Below the pieces are notes generated by a model. The model was not told where the DNA came from. It did no database searches and was given only the letters and a program-made list of their open reading frames with translations. Both the position numbers and the translations under genes were made by a program. 39,427 bases of DNA from Streptomyces sp. sk2.1 (GTDB taxonomy: Bacteria > Actinomycetota > Actinomycetes > Streptomycetales > Streptomycetaceae), in the NCBI RefSeq assembly GCF_008120935.1, contig NZ_RDBO01000077.1, forward strand, positions 1,267,543 to 1,306,969, given 5' to 3'. Position 1 is the stretch's first letter; each line of letters begins with the position of its first letter. Below, one piece after another: positions 15,567-24,326 of this stretch.

Positions 15567-16382
15567 GGACGTCTGCCCGGGAGACCGGGAACGCCCGCCC
15601 CGGCAGCAGAACCGGAGAACGACCAGCAGCGCCCCGCACAGCCACCAGCTGCCCAGCACGTCCAGCGGCCAGTGGTAGCCGCGCAGCACCAGACCGATGC
15701 CCGTCGCCGTGGCCAGCAAGGCAGCGGCGACGGGCATCATCCACGACCACGGCCGCCGTGCGTGCGGCGCGAGCAGCAGCGCCGCGGCCCCGTACGCCAC
15801 CACGGCCGTCGCCGCGTGCCCGGACGGGTAGTAGCCGGTGGCCTCCGTCAGCGGCCCCGGACGGGCGATCCAGTCCTTCAGCGGTACGACGAGGAGCGGT
15901 ACCGCGACCATGGCCAGGACCGCGCACAACGGCGCGCGTCGCTCACCGCGCACCAGGGACCGGACGATTGCGAGCCCCAGCACCGGGAGCGCGACCTGCA
16001 TGTTGCCGAGATCGGCGAGGAACTCCGTCAGGCGGAGGGGGCCCTGCCCCACGACCGCCCGCCCGATCCGCTCGTCGAGACCCCGCAGCGGGCCGTCGGC
16101 CGCGACCTGCCAGGTGGTGAGCGCGAACAGCACCACCAGGAACGGTGCCGGGAGAAGGAGAAGGGCCGGCCGCCCGGGAACAGGGGGGGTGGTTCCGGGG
16201 CGGCCGGTCGGATCGGTCCGCCGCGCGCCCCGGGGGGTCTGGGGCGGGCGGCCGTCCGATCGGTGAGGAGTGCCGGAACCGAAGGATCCGGCGGTGTGCC
16301 CGAGGACACGGCCGAAACGGCGCCGGGGAAGCTCCGGTTCGGCATCGCCCGCAGTCCCCTGTGGGCGAGGTGTTTCTCTCAT
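15549..16382 (-). CDS. PAP2-family membrane phosphatase
   Basis: A PAP2 superfamily phosphatase of 277 residues from the chosen ATG. The three family motifs are intact: KDWIARPGP (motif 1), YPSGHAAT with catalytic His (motif 2) and RGYHWPLDVLGS (motif 3, with the nucleophilic His and supporting Asp). About six membrane segments start with ALLLLPAPFLVVLFALTTW. It probably dephosphorylates a lipid phosphate such as phosphatidate or undecaprenyl pyrophosphate outside the membrane. The first ~70 residues are Pro/Arg-rich and poorly conserved in appearance. In-frame starts also exist at 16472 and further in; none has a good ribosome site, so the N-terminus is uncertain. It follows gabT on the same strand after about 145 bases. 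Confidence 0.85.
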   Translation of the reverse strand: MRETPRPQGTAGDAEPELPRRRFGRVLGHTAGSFGSGTPHRSDGRPPQTPRGARRTDPTGRPGTTPPVPGRPALLLLPAPFLVVLFALTTWQVAADGPLRGLDERIGRAVVGQGPLRLTEFLADLGNMQVALPVLGLAIVRSLVRGERRAPLCAVLAMVAVPLLVVPLKDWIARPGPLTEATGYYPSGHAATAVVAYGAAALLLAPHARRPWSWMMPVAAALLATATGIGLVLRGYHWPLDVLGSWWLCGALLVVLRFCCRGGRSRSPGQTSPEARA

Positions 16383-16527
16383 CTGCGCAAACCGTACGGC
16401 AGCCGATGGGGGACCGACAGCCGGAAACGTATCCCGCCATCGGCCCCGCACACCTTCTTCACAGGCCCACACGCGACGCCTGCATCCCCGGCGGGGGAGC
16501 GGTCCTCCGCCGCCGGGTCCGCACGGA

Positions 16528-17868
16528 TCAGATCCCGGCGAAAGCCTGCTCGATGACGTCGAGCGCCTCGTTCAGCAGGTCCTCGCCGATCACCAGCGGC
16601 GGCAGGAAGCGCAGGACGTTGCCGTACGTGCCGCAGGTGAGGACCAGCACGCCCTGGGCGTGGCACGCCTTGGCGAGCTTCGCGGCGGCCTCCGGGTGCG
16701 GGTCCTTCGTGCCGGACTTCACCAGCTCGATCGCGATCATCGCGCCGCGGCCGCGGATGTCACCGATGATGTCGCCGTTGTCGAGCTTCGCCTGCATCTC
16801 GGCGAGGCGGCCCTTCATGACCTCCTCGATGCGCTTGGCCTTCCCGTTCAGGTCCAGCTCGCGCATCGTCTCGATGGCGCCCAGGGCACCCGCGCAGGCG
16901 ACCGGGTTGCCGCCGTAGGTGCCGCCGAGGCCACCGGAGTGGGCGGAGTCCATGATCTCGGCGCGGCCGGTCACGGCGGAGAGCGGGAGACCGCCCGCGA
17001 TGCCCTTGGCGGTGGTGATCAGGTCCGGGACGATGCCCTCGTCCTCGCAGGCGAACCACTGGCCGGTGCGGCAGAAGCCGGACTGGATCTCGTCGGCGAC
17101 GAAGACGATGCCGTTGTCCTTGGCGAACTGGGCGATCGCCGGGAGGAAGCCCTTGGCCGGCTCGATGAAGCCGCCCTCGCCGAGCACCGGCTCGATGATG
17201 ATCGCGGCGACGTTCTCCGCGCCGATCTGCTTGTTGATCTGGTCGATGGCCTGGGCGGACGCCTCGGCACCGGCGTTCTCGGCACCGGTCGGCCAGCGGT
17301 AGCCGTACGCCACCGGCACCCGGTAGACCTCGGGCGCGAACGGACCGAAGCCCTGCTTGTACGGCATGTTCTTGGCGGTCAGCGCCATCGTGAGGTTGGT
17401 GCGGCCGTGGTAGCCGTGGTCGAAGACGACGACCGCGGTGCGCTTGGTGTGGATGCGGGCGATCTTCACCGCGTTCTCCACGGCCTCGGCGCCCGAGTTG
17501 AACAGCGCCGACTTCTTGGGGTGGTCGCCCGGCGTCAGCTCGGCGAGCTGCTCGCAGACCTCGACGTAGCCCTCGTACGGCGTGACCATGAAACAGGTGT
17601 GGGTGAAGTCGGCGAGCTGCGCGGACGCGCGGCGCACGACGGCCTCGGCGGAGGCGCCGACCGACGTCACGGCGATGCCGGAGCCGAGGTCGATCAGGCG
17701 GTTGCCGTCCACGTCCTCGATGATTCCGCCGCCGGCGCGGGCGGTGAACACCGGCAGGGTGGAGCCCACGCCCGCCGCCACCGTGTTCAGCCGGCGGGCC
17801 TGCAGCTCCACCGACTTCGGGCCGGGAATGGCGGTGACGATGCGTCGCTCCTGCGGAATTTCGGTCAT
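16528..17868 (-). CDS. gabT: 4-aminobutyrate aminotransferase
   Basis: A 446-residue class III PLP aminotransferase. The cofactor Lys is Lys288 in TTAKGIAGGLPLSAVTG, Asp259 in VFVADEIQSGF contacts the pyridine nitrogen, and NSGAEAVENAVKIAR binds the phosphate. HGYHGRTNLTMALT and GTYGGNPVACA complete the family pattern. It converts GABA and 2-oxoglutarate to succinic semialdehyde and glutamate, the step after the aldehyde dehydrogenase at 5715. CAGGAG lies six bases before the ATG. A TAGCCT at 17908-17913 (minus strand) could be its -10 box. An ornithine- or beta-alanine-type substrate is less likely given the polyamine genes around it. Confidence 0.92.
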   Translation of the reverse strand: MTEIPQERRIVTAIPGPKSVELQARRLNTVAAGVGSTLPVFTARAGGGIIEDVDGNRLIDLGSGIAVTSVGASAEAVVRRASAQLADFTHTCFMVTPYEGYVEVCEQLAELTPGDHPKKSALFNSGAEAVENAVKIARIHTKRTAVVVFDHGYHGRTNLTMALTAKNMPYKQGFGPFAPEVYRVPVAYGYRWPTGAENAGAEASAQAIDQINKQIGAENVAAIIIEPVLGEGGFIEPAKGFLPAIAQFAKDNGIVFVADEIQSGFCRTGQWFACEDEGIVPDLITTAKGIAGGLPLSAVTGRAEIMDSAHSGGLGGTYGGNPVACAGALGAIETMRELDLNGKAKRIEEVMKGRLAEMQAKLDNGDIIGDIRGRGAMIAIELVKSGTKDPHPEAAAKLAKACHAQGVLVLTCGTYGNVLRFLPPLVIGEDLLNEALDVIEQAFAGI

Positions 17869-18072
17869 GGGGGGCTCCTGGGGGGATGTTTCGGACGCTT
17901 CACCAGCAGGCTAGGGGCGAGGCACGGGGTCCGGCATGTTCCGTTCGGGAGTGGTGCCGGCGCGCCGTTGTCCGCCACGGACATAGCGGGGGCGCGGGGA
18001 CGGGGGGCCGCCACGTCGCGCGGACCGGACGAGGGGCCCGGAGCACGGCCCGGAACATCCCGGCGGACCGCG

Positions 18073-18101
18073 TCCGACAGGGTGGTGCGGGGCACTAGAT
18101 T
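18073..18101 (+). promoter_or_regulatory. Candidate promoter of the coupling-protein-like gene
   Basis: TAGATT at 18096-18101 is a good -10 hexamer; CCGACA at 18074-18079 is a weak -35 with a 16-base spacer. The ATG of the ATPase gene follows 65 bases later. The rest of the 298-base gap between gabT and this gene (17869-18166) shows only short imperfect inverted repeats. Confidence 0.4.
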
Positions 18102-18166
18102 GATGACTTCGGGCGCCCGCGCCCGGAGTTACCGGTCGGAGCTGGTCAGGGGACGAGGGACAGCAG

Positions 18167-20521
18167 ATGGACACCGAGGGCACGTACGGCTCGCGCGACA
18201 CCCGCTCCGGCCATCCGGTGCCGCGCCCGGCCGGCCCGCCACCGCCCGAACTGCCGCCGAGGCCCGGCCACGCCCCCGCCACCGGCCCCTCGCTCGGTGA
18301 CTGGCTCCGCACCCCGCGCGCGGCGGCCGAGCCCGGCCTGTGGCGGTTCGGCCACCGGCCCCGGCCCGAGGCCGACCCCGACCGGGTGCCCGACCGGTCC
18401 CTGATCAGCGGCGCGGTGGTGGCACTGCTCGCCGCCCTGCTGGTCTGGTCGCTCTGGCGCAACGGTTACGTGCCCCACAGCCGCATCCTGCTGGAACTGG
18501 TCACCCCCTCCGACTGGTGGGGGCTCGAACGCCCCATGGCGGCCGTGACCGCGCTCGCCGTCTACAACAGCCTGGTCGCCGTCCTGGTGATCTGGGGCTT
18601 CGGCCGCCTCGGCAACTGGCGCGAGGTGTTCCGCCGCTACGCCGTCGAGCACCCCCTGCCGGGCCGGGTGCTGCGCACCGTGCTGACCGCCGCCGTGCTC
18701 ATCTGGTGCTTCGTGAACGCCGACGACGTGCTGCCCTTCGACAACCTGGCGCTGGGGCTGACCCCGCACTCCTGGCTCTTCAGCGGTACCGCCGAGGAGG
18801 TCAAGGAGCAGGTGGAGACCTTCACGACCGTCTTCCACCTGACGGGAGCCGCCGTGATCCTGCTGCTGATCGGACGGGCCGCCGACTGGCCCGGGACCGT
18901 CCGCGAGTTGCGCGGCGGCCGCAGGAGCGCCCCGGAGCCGGAGAAGGCACCGGCGGAGGACCCGGCCGACTGGCCGCTGCTGCGCGCCGCGGGCCAGCAG
19001 GAGGCCGCCGACCGGCTGGCGGCGGAGCGGCGCACCGGCCGCATGAACGACGTCGACTGCGTACGCATCCGGCGCGCCTGGAGCGGCGTGGAGGCCGACC
19101 CCGCGCGGCTCCGCCCCTTCGTCGACGCCGTGCTCGGCCAGGGCGCGGCGGCCTGCCCGCACCCCTCGGGGGCCCGGGACCTGCCGGTTCGCTCCGCCAC
19201 CCACGACCTGCTCACCTCGCAGGTCCGGCTCGGCCGCTACCCGGACCGCGACCGCAGCCCGGCCGCCCGGCGGGGCGCGGGCGCCGCCGTCGATCCGGCG
19301 GTGCTGGGCGCGTCCCTGCTGGCCGTCGGCCCCTTCGGCGCGGGCAAGACCCGGCACCTGGTGCGCCCGGTCGTGGAGTCGCTCGCCCTCCAGGCCCTCG
19401 CCGGGAAGGCGGTGGTCGTGGCCGTCTGCGCGACGGGCACTCCACTCGGGGCCGACGAGGGCTACGACGTGGTGATCAAGCCGGGCGACCCGTCCTCCAC
19501 CCACGACCTGGACCTGTACAGCGGAACGGACGACGCCGACGAAGCCGCCGCCCTGCTCGCCGAGGCGCTCGCCGGGGACCTGCCCGACGTCGACGCGCGG
19601 CGGGCCGCCACGGCCCTGGCCCAGCTCCTCGGCCCGTACCGGGCGGCCCACGGGCGCTTCCCCGCGGTCCCGGTGCTCCGCGAACTCCTCGAGGGCTCGC
19701 CCGGTGCCCTGGCGGAGCTGCGGACCCGGCTCGACGCCGACACGCACCGCTCCTACATCCGTGAACTCGACGGCCGGGCCCGGCAGACGGCCGCCCCCGG
19801 CGATCCCGGCGTCCGGCTCGCCGAGCGCCTCGCGTCCCTGGACCGGCCGGCCTTCGCCGGGTTCTTCGACCCCGGAGCCGCCGCCCGCGCCTTCTCGGCA
19901 CGCACCCTCGAACACCCGCTGCGGGTCCGGGTCGACCTCCCCGAGCGCGCCCATCCGGAGGCTGCCCGGCTCCTCACCCGCCTGGTGCTCGCCCAGTTCA
20001 CCGCGGGCGCGGCGGCCCGCACGGACCGCTCCCTGTTCGCCTTCCTCGCCCTGGACGACGCCACCCACACCGTCACCGCCGAGTCCGTGCGGGCCGTGCA
20101 GCGGCTGCGGAGCCGCAACGCCGGGGTGCTGCTCACCCTGCGCGGACTGGACGACGTCCCCGAGGGCCTGCACACGACGCTGCTGGGCTCCTTCGGCTGC
20201 CACATGGCCTTCTCCGGCGTCACCACCTGGGACGGGCGGCTCTTCGCGCAGGCGTGGGGCACCGAGTGGGTGGAGACCACCGAGGTCGCCAAGCACACGG
20301 TCTTCGCCGACCAGCCGCTCACCCGGGCCGTGCACGCCCTGCGCAAGCTCGTCACCGGCAAGGCCGTGACCACCGACGCGGTCACCGTCCGCCAGGTCGA
20401 GCGGGAACGCTGGTCGGCCTCCGAGCTGGCCCACCAGGTGCCCGCCGGACACGCGGTCCTCTCCCTGACGACGGTCGGCAACGAGCACGCGCCCCCGCTG
20501 CTGGTGGACCTGAACGGCTGA
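18167..20521 (+). CDS. Membrane ATPase resembling type IV coupling proteins
   Basis: A 784-residue protein with a Pro-rich N-terminal tail (to ~residue 75), about four membrane segments (~79-97, 124-144, 168-184, 221-237), then a large cytosolic domain. Walker A is GPFGAGKT (388-395) and a likely Walker B is LFAFLALDD (623-631), followed by a segment reading RLRSRNAGVLLTLRGLDD that resembles the sensor region of VirD4/TraG proteins, where a filament or hexamer moves DNA or protein. No relaxase, lytic enzyme or other conjugation gene is near. It is probably a chromosomal relative with an unknown substrate, as Streptomyces genomes often carry. The ATG has GAGGGA a short way upstream. It faces away from gabT and precedes the PucR-type gene. 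Assignment to the coupling-protein superfamily is by motif order only. Confidence 0.7.
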   Translation: MDTEGTYGSRDTRSGHPVPRPAGPPPPELPPRPGHAPATGPSLGDWLRTPRAAAEPGLWRFGHRPRPEADPDRVPDRSLISGAVVALLAALLVWSLWRNGYVPHSRILLELVTPSDWWGLERPMAAVTALAVYNSLVAVLVIWGFGRLGNWREVFRRYAVEHPLPGRVLRTVLTAAVLIWCFVNADDVLPFDNLALGLTPHSWLFSGTAEEVKEQVETFTTVFHLTGAAVILLLIGRAADWPGTVRELRGGRRSAPEPEKAPAEDPADWPLLRAAGQQEAADRLAAERRTGRMNDVDCVRIRRAWSGVEADPARLRPFVDAVLGQGAAACPHPSGARDLPVRSATHDLLTSQVRLGRYPDRDRSPAARRGAGAAVDPAVLGASLLAVGPFGAGKTRHLVRPVVESLALQALAGKAVVVAVCATGTPLGADEGYDVVIKPGDPSSTHDLDLYSGTDDADEAAALLAEALAGDLPDVDARRAATALAQLLGPYRAAHGRFPAVPVLRELLEGSPGALAELRTRLDADTHRSYIRELDGRARQTAAPGDPGVRLAERLASLDRPAFAGFFDPGAAARAFSARTLEHPLRVRVDLPERAHPEAARLLTRLVLAQFTAGAAARTDRSLFAFLALDDATHTVTAESVRAVQRLRSRNAGVLLTLRGLDDVPEGLHTTLLGSFGCHMAFSGVTTWDGRLFAQAWGTEWVETTEVAKHTVFADQPLTRAVHALRKLVTGKAVTTDAVTVRQVERERWSASELAHQVPAGHAVLSLTTVGNEHAPPLLVDLNG

Positions 20522-20534
20522 GGGGGCGCCGGGC

Positions 20535-20570
20535 GCGGGGTCCGTCGGGCATGACCATGACGGACCCCGC
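20535..20570 (+). terminator. 12-bp stem hairpin after the ATPase gene
   Basis: GCGGGGTCCGTC at 20535-20546 pairs perfectly with GACGGACCCCGC at 20559-20570 around a 12-base loop, 13 bases after the ATPase stop. It is a likely terminator. The right arm lies in the first copy of a 24-bp duplication. Confidence 0.65.
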
Positions 20571-20598
20571 CGCCATGGTCATGGCGGACCCTGCCGCT
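20551..20598 (+). repeat. 24-bp tandem duplication upstream of the PucR gene
   Basis: Two adjoining 24-bp units (20551-20574 and 20575-20598) that match at 19 positions. The first unit contains the right arm of the preceding hairpin; the second has diverged enough to weaken that pairing. Confidence 0.7.
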
Positions 20599-20668
20599 CT
20601 GGCAGAATTGACGGGAGTCGTTCATACGGGACGGCGAAAAACCGACTTCCCGAGGTCCCCCGCTTCCC

Positions 20669-22243
20669 ATGCCCCTCACTCTCGCCTCGCTCGTCCAGCA
20701 CTCCGCGCTCAGGCTCACGGTGCGCGCGGGTGCGGACCGGCTCGACGTGCCCGTCCGCTGGGCGCACGCCAGCGAGCTGACCGACCCCGTCCCGTACATG
20801 GAGGGCGGCGAGTTCCTGCTCGTCACCGCCACCAACCTCGACGCCGAGAACCCCGAGGCGATGCGGCGCTACGTACGGCGGCTGGCCGGGGCCGGGGTCG
20901 TCGGCCTGGGCTTCGCCGTCGGCGTCAACTACGACCAGGTGCCGCAAGCCCTGATCGATGCCGCGGGCGAGGCCGGGTTCCCGCTGCTCGAAGTGCCCCG
21001 CCGCACCCCGTTCATCGCCATCGCCAAGGCCGTGTCCTCGACGATCGCCGAGGAGCAGTACCGGGCCGTGACGGCCGGGTTCGAGGTCCAGCGGGAACTG
21101 ACCAGGGCCGCGCTCTCGGGCGACGGACCCGCCGAACTCCTCGGCCGTCTCGCCGCCCACCTCGACGGCTGGGCCGCGCTGTACGACGCGGCGGGCCAGG
21201 TCGTCGCCGCGGCCCCCGAGTGGGCCGCCCGCCGCGCCGCCCGGATCACCCCCGACGTGGCACGCCTGCGGGACCGCCCCGCCCCGGCCAGCATGGTCGT
21301 CGGCGGCGCCGAGGACCGGGTCGAGCTCCAGTCCCTGGGCACCGGCCGCCGGGTCAGGGGAGCGCTGGCCGTCGGCACCGACGCGGCGCTCGGCACCGCC
21401 GGGCGGTACGCCGTGCACTCCGCCGTCGCCCTGCTGACCCTGACCACCGCCCGCTCCCGGTCCCTCCAGGGTGCCGAGCAGCGCCTGGGCGCCGCGGTGC
21501 TGCGCATGCTGCTGGCCGGCCAGCCCGACCACGCGCGGGCGGTCGCGGGGGACCTGTACGGGGACCTCCTCGACGCCCCCTTCCGGTTGCTCATCGCGGA
21601 GGCGTCCGACCCCGCGGTCCCGGCGGCGCTCGGCGAGGCGATGGAGGCGGCGGCCTTCCGGACCGGCGAGGCCCTGCTGGCCGTCCCCGAGGGCGACCGG
21701 CTCGTCGTCCTCGCCGCGGACGGCGGCGCCGCGGTCGCGGCCTGCACCGCCCACGCGGAGGCCCAGGAGGCGCGGACCCCCGCCGAAGGCGGCGCGGAGG
21801 AGGTCCGGGTGGTCGTGGGCCTCTCCGCACCGGCGGGCCCGATCGCCGTATCCGCCGCGTACAAGCAGGCCGAACAGGCCCTGTCGGTGGCCCGGCGCCG
21901 GGGCAGGGCGCTGGTCGAGCACGAGGAGCTGGCGGCCGGCTCGGTGCTCCCGCTGCTCGCCGACGACGCGGTACGGGCCTTCGCCGACGGGATGCTCCGG
22001 GCCCTGCGCGAGCACGACGCCAAGGGGCGCGGCGACCTGGTGGCCTCGCTGCGGGCCTGGCTCGCGCACCACGGCCAGTGGGACGCGGCGGCGGTGGACC
22101 TGGGCGTGCACCGACACACCCTGCGTTACCGGATGCGCCGGGTGGAGGAGATCCTGGGCCGCTCGCTGGACGACGCGGACGTCCGGATGGAGCTGTGGCT
22201 GGCCCTGAAGGCCACGAGCAACCCGCCGCCCCCGGAGCCGTAG
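20669..22243 (+). CDS. PucR-family transcriptional regulator
   Basis: A 524-residue regulator. The N-terminal ~120 residues are the PucR sensor domain (LASLVQHSALRLTVRAG, then VRWAHASELTDPVPYMEGGEFLLVT), the middle is a GGDEF-like/CdaR-type region, and the C-terminus is a PucR helix-turn-helix (HRHTLRYRMRRVEEILGRSL). The family controls purine, GABA or amino-acid catabolism. It lies directly upstream of an aldehyde dehydrogenase and near gabT and the polyamine operon, so it probably senses an amine, GABA or an aldehyde and activates these genes. The Shine-Dalgarno before ATG 20669 is weak (GAGG at 13 bases). Targets are not proven. Confidence 0.9.
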   Translation: MPLTLASLVQHSALRLTVRAGADRLDVPVRWAHASELTDPVPYMEGGEFLLVTATNLDAENPEAMRRYVRRLAGAGVVGLGFAVGVNYDQVPQALIDAAGEAGFPLLEVPRRTPFIAIAKAVSSTIAEEQYRAVTAGFEVQRELTRAALSGDGPAELLGRLAAHLDGWAALYDAAGQVVAAAPEWAARRAARITPDVARLRDRPAPASMVVGGAEDRVELQSLGTGRRVRGALAVGTDAALGTAGRYAVHSAVALLTLTTARSRSLQGAEQRLGAAVLRMLLAGQPDHARAVAGDLYGDLLDAPFRLLIAEASDPAVPAALGEAMEAAAFRTGEALLAVPEGDRLVVLAADGGAAVAACTAHAEAQEARTPAEGGAEEVRVVVGLSAPAGPIAVSAAYKQAEQALSVARRRGRALVEHEELAAGSVLPLLADDAVRAFADGMLRALREHDAKGRGDLVASLRAWLAHHGQWDAAAVDLGVHRHTLRYRMRRVEEILGRSLDDADVRMELWLALKATSNPPPPEP

Positions 22244-22301
22244 CCGTACCGGAGGACACGCGCGGGCGCCCCGGCCGGAGCGGGACGTTCCGCGCCCGGG
22301 G

Positions 22302-22448
22302 CCCCACCGCGTCCGTGTCCCGGCCCCCCACCGTGTCCGTGCCCCGGGCCCCACCGCATCCACGTCCGGACCTGCGGCGTCCGTGTCCCCGGCCCCGCGG
22401 CACCCGTATCCGGAGCCGCAGCATCCACTTCCGGCTCCGCCGCATCGG
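22302..22448. repeat. Degenerate ~22-bp tandem repeat in a 319-base gene-free gap
   Basis: About seven units of 21-24 bp, each like CCCCACCGCGTCCGTGTCC plus a few G/C bases, drift steadily in sequence from 22302 to 22448. They fill the middle of the gap between the PucR gene and the aldehyde dehydrogenase. They are not spaced by unique sequence and so are not CRISPR. No open gene is supported in the gap (22244-22562). Confidence 0.75.
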
Positions 22449-22493
22449 ACAAAGCGGCGTGCCCCCGGCGCGTACTGCTCCACGTCGGACAAA
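22445..22493. promoter_or_regulatory. Paired TCGGACAAA sites before the second aldehyde dehydrogenase
   Basis: TCGGACAAA occurs at 22445-22453 and again at 22485-22493, 40 bp (about four helical turns) apart and in the same orientation. The second copy is 70 bases from the dehydrogenase ATG. Such phased direct repeats suit a dimeric activator, and the adjacent PucR-type protein is the obvious candidate. This is inference. Confidence 0.45.
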
Positions 22494-22562
22494 CGCCAGG
22501 CACGCCCTGCGGCCCTACGGTGGGGACAGCACACCCCCACGACTCCGAAGGGCCGGACCTCC

Positions 22563-24008
22563 ATGACTTCCACCCACGCCTTCTGGCTCGCCGGCCGCCA
22601 GGCCACCGGTGAGGACAGCTTCGACGTCACCAACCCCTGGGACGGTCGTCCGGTCGGCACCGTCAGCGTGCCGACCGACGCCCAGATCGAGGAGGCCGTC
22701 GCGGCCGCGCACGCCGTGCGCGAGGAGTTCGCCGCGACCCCGGCCCACGTCCGGGCCGCCGCACTCGACCACGTCGTACGGCGCCTGGTGGAGCGCACCG
22801 AGGAGATCGCCCAGCTGATCTCCGCCGAGAACGGCAAGCCCATCAAGTGGGCCCGCGGCGAGGTCGGCCGCGCCGTCTCCGTGTTCCGGTTCGCCGCCGA
22901 GGAGGCCCGCCGCTTCAACGGCGGCGACGCCCAGCGCCTGGACACCGACGCCGGCGGCACCGGCCGCCTCGGCCTGACCCGGCGCTTCCCGCGCGGCACG
23001 GTCCTCGGCATCGCGCCGTTCAACTTCCCACTGAACCTGAGCGCCCACAAGGTGGCCCCGGCCATCGCCGTCGGTGCCCCGATCATCCTGAAGCCCGCCC
23101 CGGCCACCCCGATCTCCTCGCTGATCCTGGGCGAGCTGCTGGCCGAGACCGACCTGCCGGCCGGCTCGTGGTCCGTGCTGACGGTCCCCAACGACCGCAT
23201 GCCCGCCCTGGTCCAGGACGAGCGCCTGCCCGTCATCTCCTTCACCGGCTCGGGCCCGGTCGGCTACTCGATCATGGAGTCGGTGCCGCGCAAGCACTGC
23301 ACCCTGGAGCTCGGCGGCAACGCCGCCGCGGTCGTCCTCGGCGACTACGCCTCCGAGGAGGACCTGGACTGGGCCGCGACCCGCATCGCGACCTTCTCCA
23401 ACTACCAGGGCGGCCAGTCCTGCATCTCGGTGCAGCGGGTCATCGTGGACGCCGCGGTCCACGACCGGCTGCTCCCGAAGATCGTCGCCGCCGTCGAGGC
23501 CCAGGTCACCGGCGACCCGTCGGACCCCGCCACCGAGGTCGGCCCGCTGGTCAGCGAGGACGCCGCCAAGCGCGTCGAGTCCTGGGTCGACGAGGCCGTG
23601 CAGGCCGGCGCCCAGCTGCTCACCGGCGGCAAGCGGGACGGTGCCACCTACGCGCCCACCGTGCTCACCGAGCTCCCGGACGGCGTCACCCTCTCCTGCG
23701 AGGAGGTCTTCGGACCGGTGCTGTCCGTGCAGAAGGTCAACGGCGAGGCCGAGGCGTTCGAGGCCGTCAACTCCTCCAAGTACGGCCTGCAGGCAGGGGT
23801 GTTCACGCACGACCTGCAGACCGCCTTCCGCGCCCACCGCGCCCTGGAGGTCGGCGGCGTGATCATCGGCGACGTCCCCTCCTACCGCGCGGACCAGATG
23901 CCGTACGGCGGTGCCAAGCAGTCCGGCGTCGGCCGCGAGGGCGTCCGCTACGCCATGGACGACTACACCTACGAGCGGGTGCTGGTCCTCACCGGCCTCG
24001 CCCTGTAG
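22563..24008 (+). CDS. Aldehyde dehydrogenase, possibly succinic-semialdehyde type
   Basis: A 481-residue NAD(P)-dependent aldehyde dehydrogenase. Oxyanion Asn154 lies in APFNFPLNLS, general base Glu249 in TLELGGNAA, and catalytic Cys287 in YQGGQSCISVQR. The PFNFPLNL and GGQSCISVQR variants set it apart from the enzyme at 5715 and belong to a branch that includes lactaldehyde- and semialdehyde-type enzymes. With gabT nearby, a role in oxidising succinic semialdehyde to succinate would complete the GABA pathway, but this is contextual. The ATG has GAAGGG about ten bases upstream. It is immediately downstream of the PucR-family gene and a pair of possible operator repeats. Confidence 0.85.
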   Translation: MTSTHAFWLAGRQATGEDSFDVTNPWDGRPVGTVSVPTDAQIEEAVAAAHAVREEFAATPAHVRAAALDHVVRRLVERTEEIAQLISAENGKPIKWARGEVGRAVSVFRFAAEEARRFNGGDAQRLDTDAGGTGRLGLTRRFPRGTVLGIAPFNFPLNLSAHKVAPAIAVGAPIILKPAPATPISSLILGELLAETDLPAGSWSVLTVPNDRMPALVQDERLPVISFTGSGPVGYSIMESVPRKHCTLELGGNAAAVVLGDYASEEDLDWAATRIATFSNYQGGQSCISVQRVIVDAAVHDRLLPKIVAAVEAQVTGDPSDPATEVGPLVSEDAAKRVESWVDEAVQAGAQLLTGGKRDGATYAPTVLTELPDGVTLSCEEVFGPVLSVQKVNGEAEAFEAVNSSKYGLQAGVFTHDLQTAFRAHRALEVGGVIIGDVPSYRADQMPYGGAKQSGVGREGVRYAMDDYTYERVLVLTGLAL

Positions 24009-24039
24009 TCCACGATCGGCCGCGAGCCGATCCACCGAC

Positions 24040-24074
24040 GTCGCCCGCGTCCGCCTGGACAGCACGCGGGCGAC
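24040..24074 (+). terminator. First of two hairpins after the aldehyde dehydrogenase
   Basis: GTCGCCCGCGT and its exact complement, 11 bp each, around a 13-base loop, starting 32 bases after the stop. With the next hairpin it makes a double terminator. The remainder of the 318-base gap (24009-24326) shows no gene. Confidence 0.65.
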
Positions 24075-24080
24075 CACGGA

Positions 24081-24115
24081 ACGGCCGGAGCCCACTGTGC
24101 GGGGGCTCCGGCCGT
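24081..24115 (+). terminator. Second hairpin of the tandem terminator
   Basis: ACGGCCGGAGCCC and its exact complement, 13 bp, around a nine-base loop, only six bases after the first hairpin. It is followed by CCCGGTTCTCC. Tandem hairpins of this kind are efficient in GC-rich genomes that lack strong U tracts. Confidence 0.75.
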
Positions 24116-24326
24116 CCCGGTTCTCCGCCCCCCTTCCACCGCCCCGCCGCGGCCGCCACCGAGGGCGGGTCAGTGGAGTGGCTCCCGACCCGATCGGCGC
24201 CCGGGAGATGGTGCGCATATCGGGAATCGGGTACATACGGACGAGTAGGGCCGGGCGGGCGCACGGACGCGCCCCGCGCGGACCGGCCCCGTCCCCCCAC
24301 CCGCGAAGCGGCGAGGTGAGCTCCTC

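Noticed and set aside
20551..20668. Small peptide starting MTMTDPAAMVMADPAA upstream of the PucR gene
   Set aside because: The frame has no stop before the PucR gene, no ribosome site and arises from the 24-bp duplication.
22302..22448. CRISPR array
   Set aside because: Units abut one another with no unique spacers, and they differ from unit to unit. No cas gene is present.
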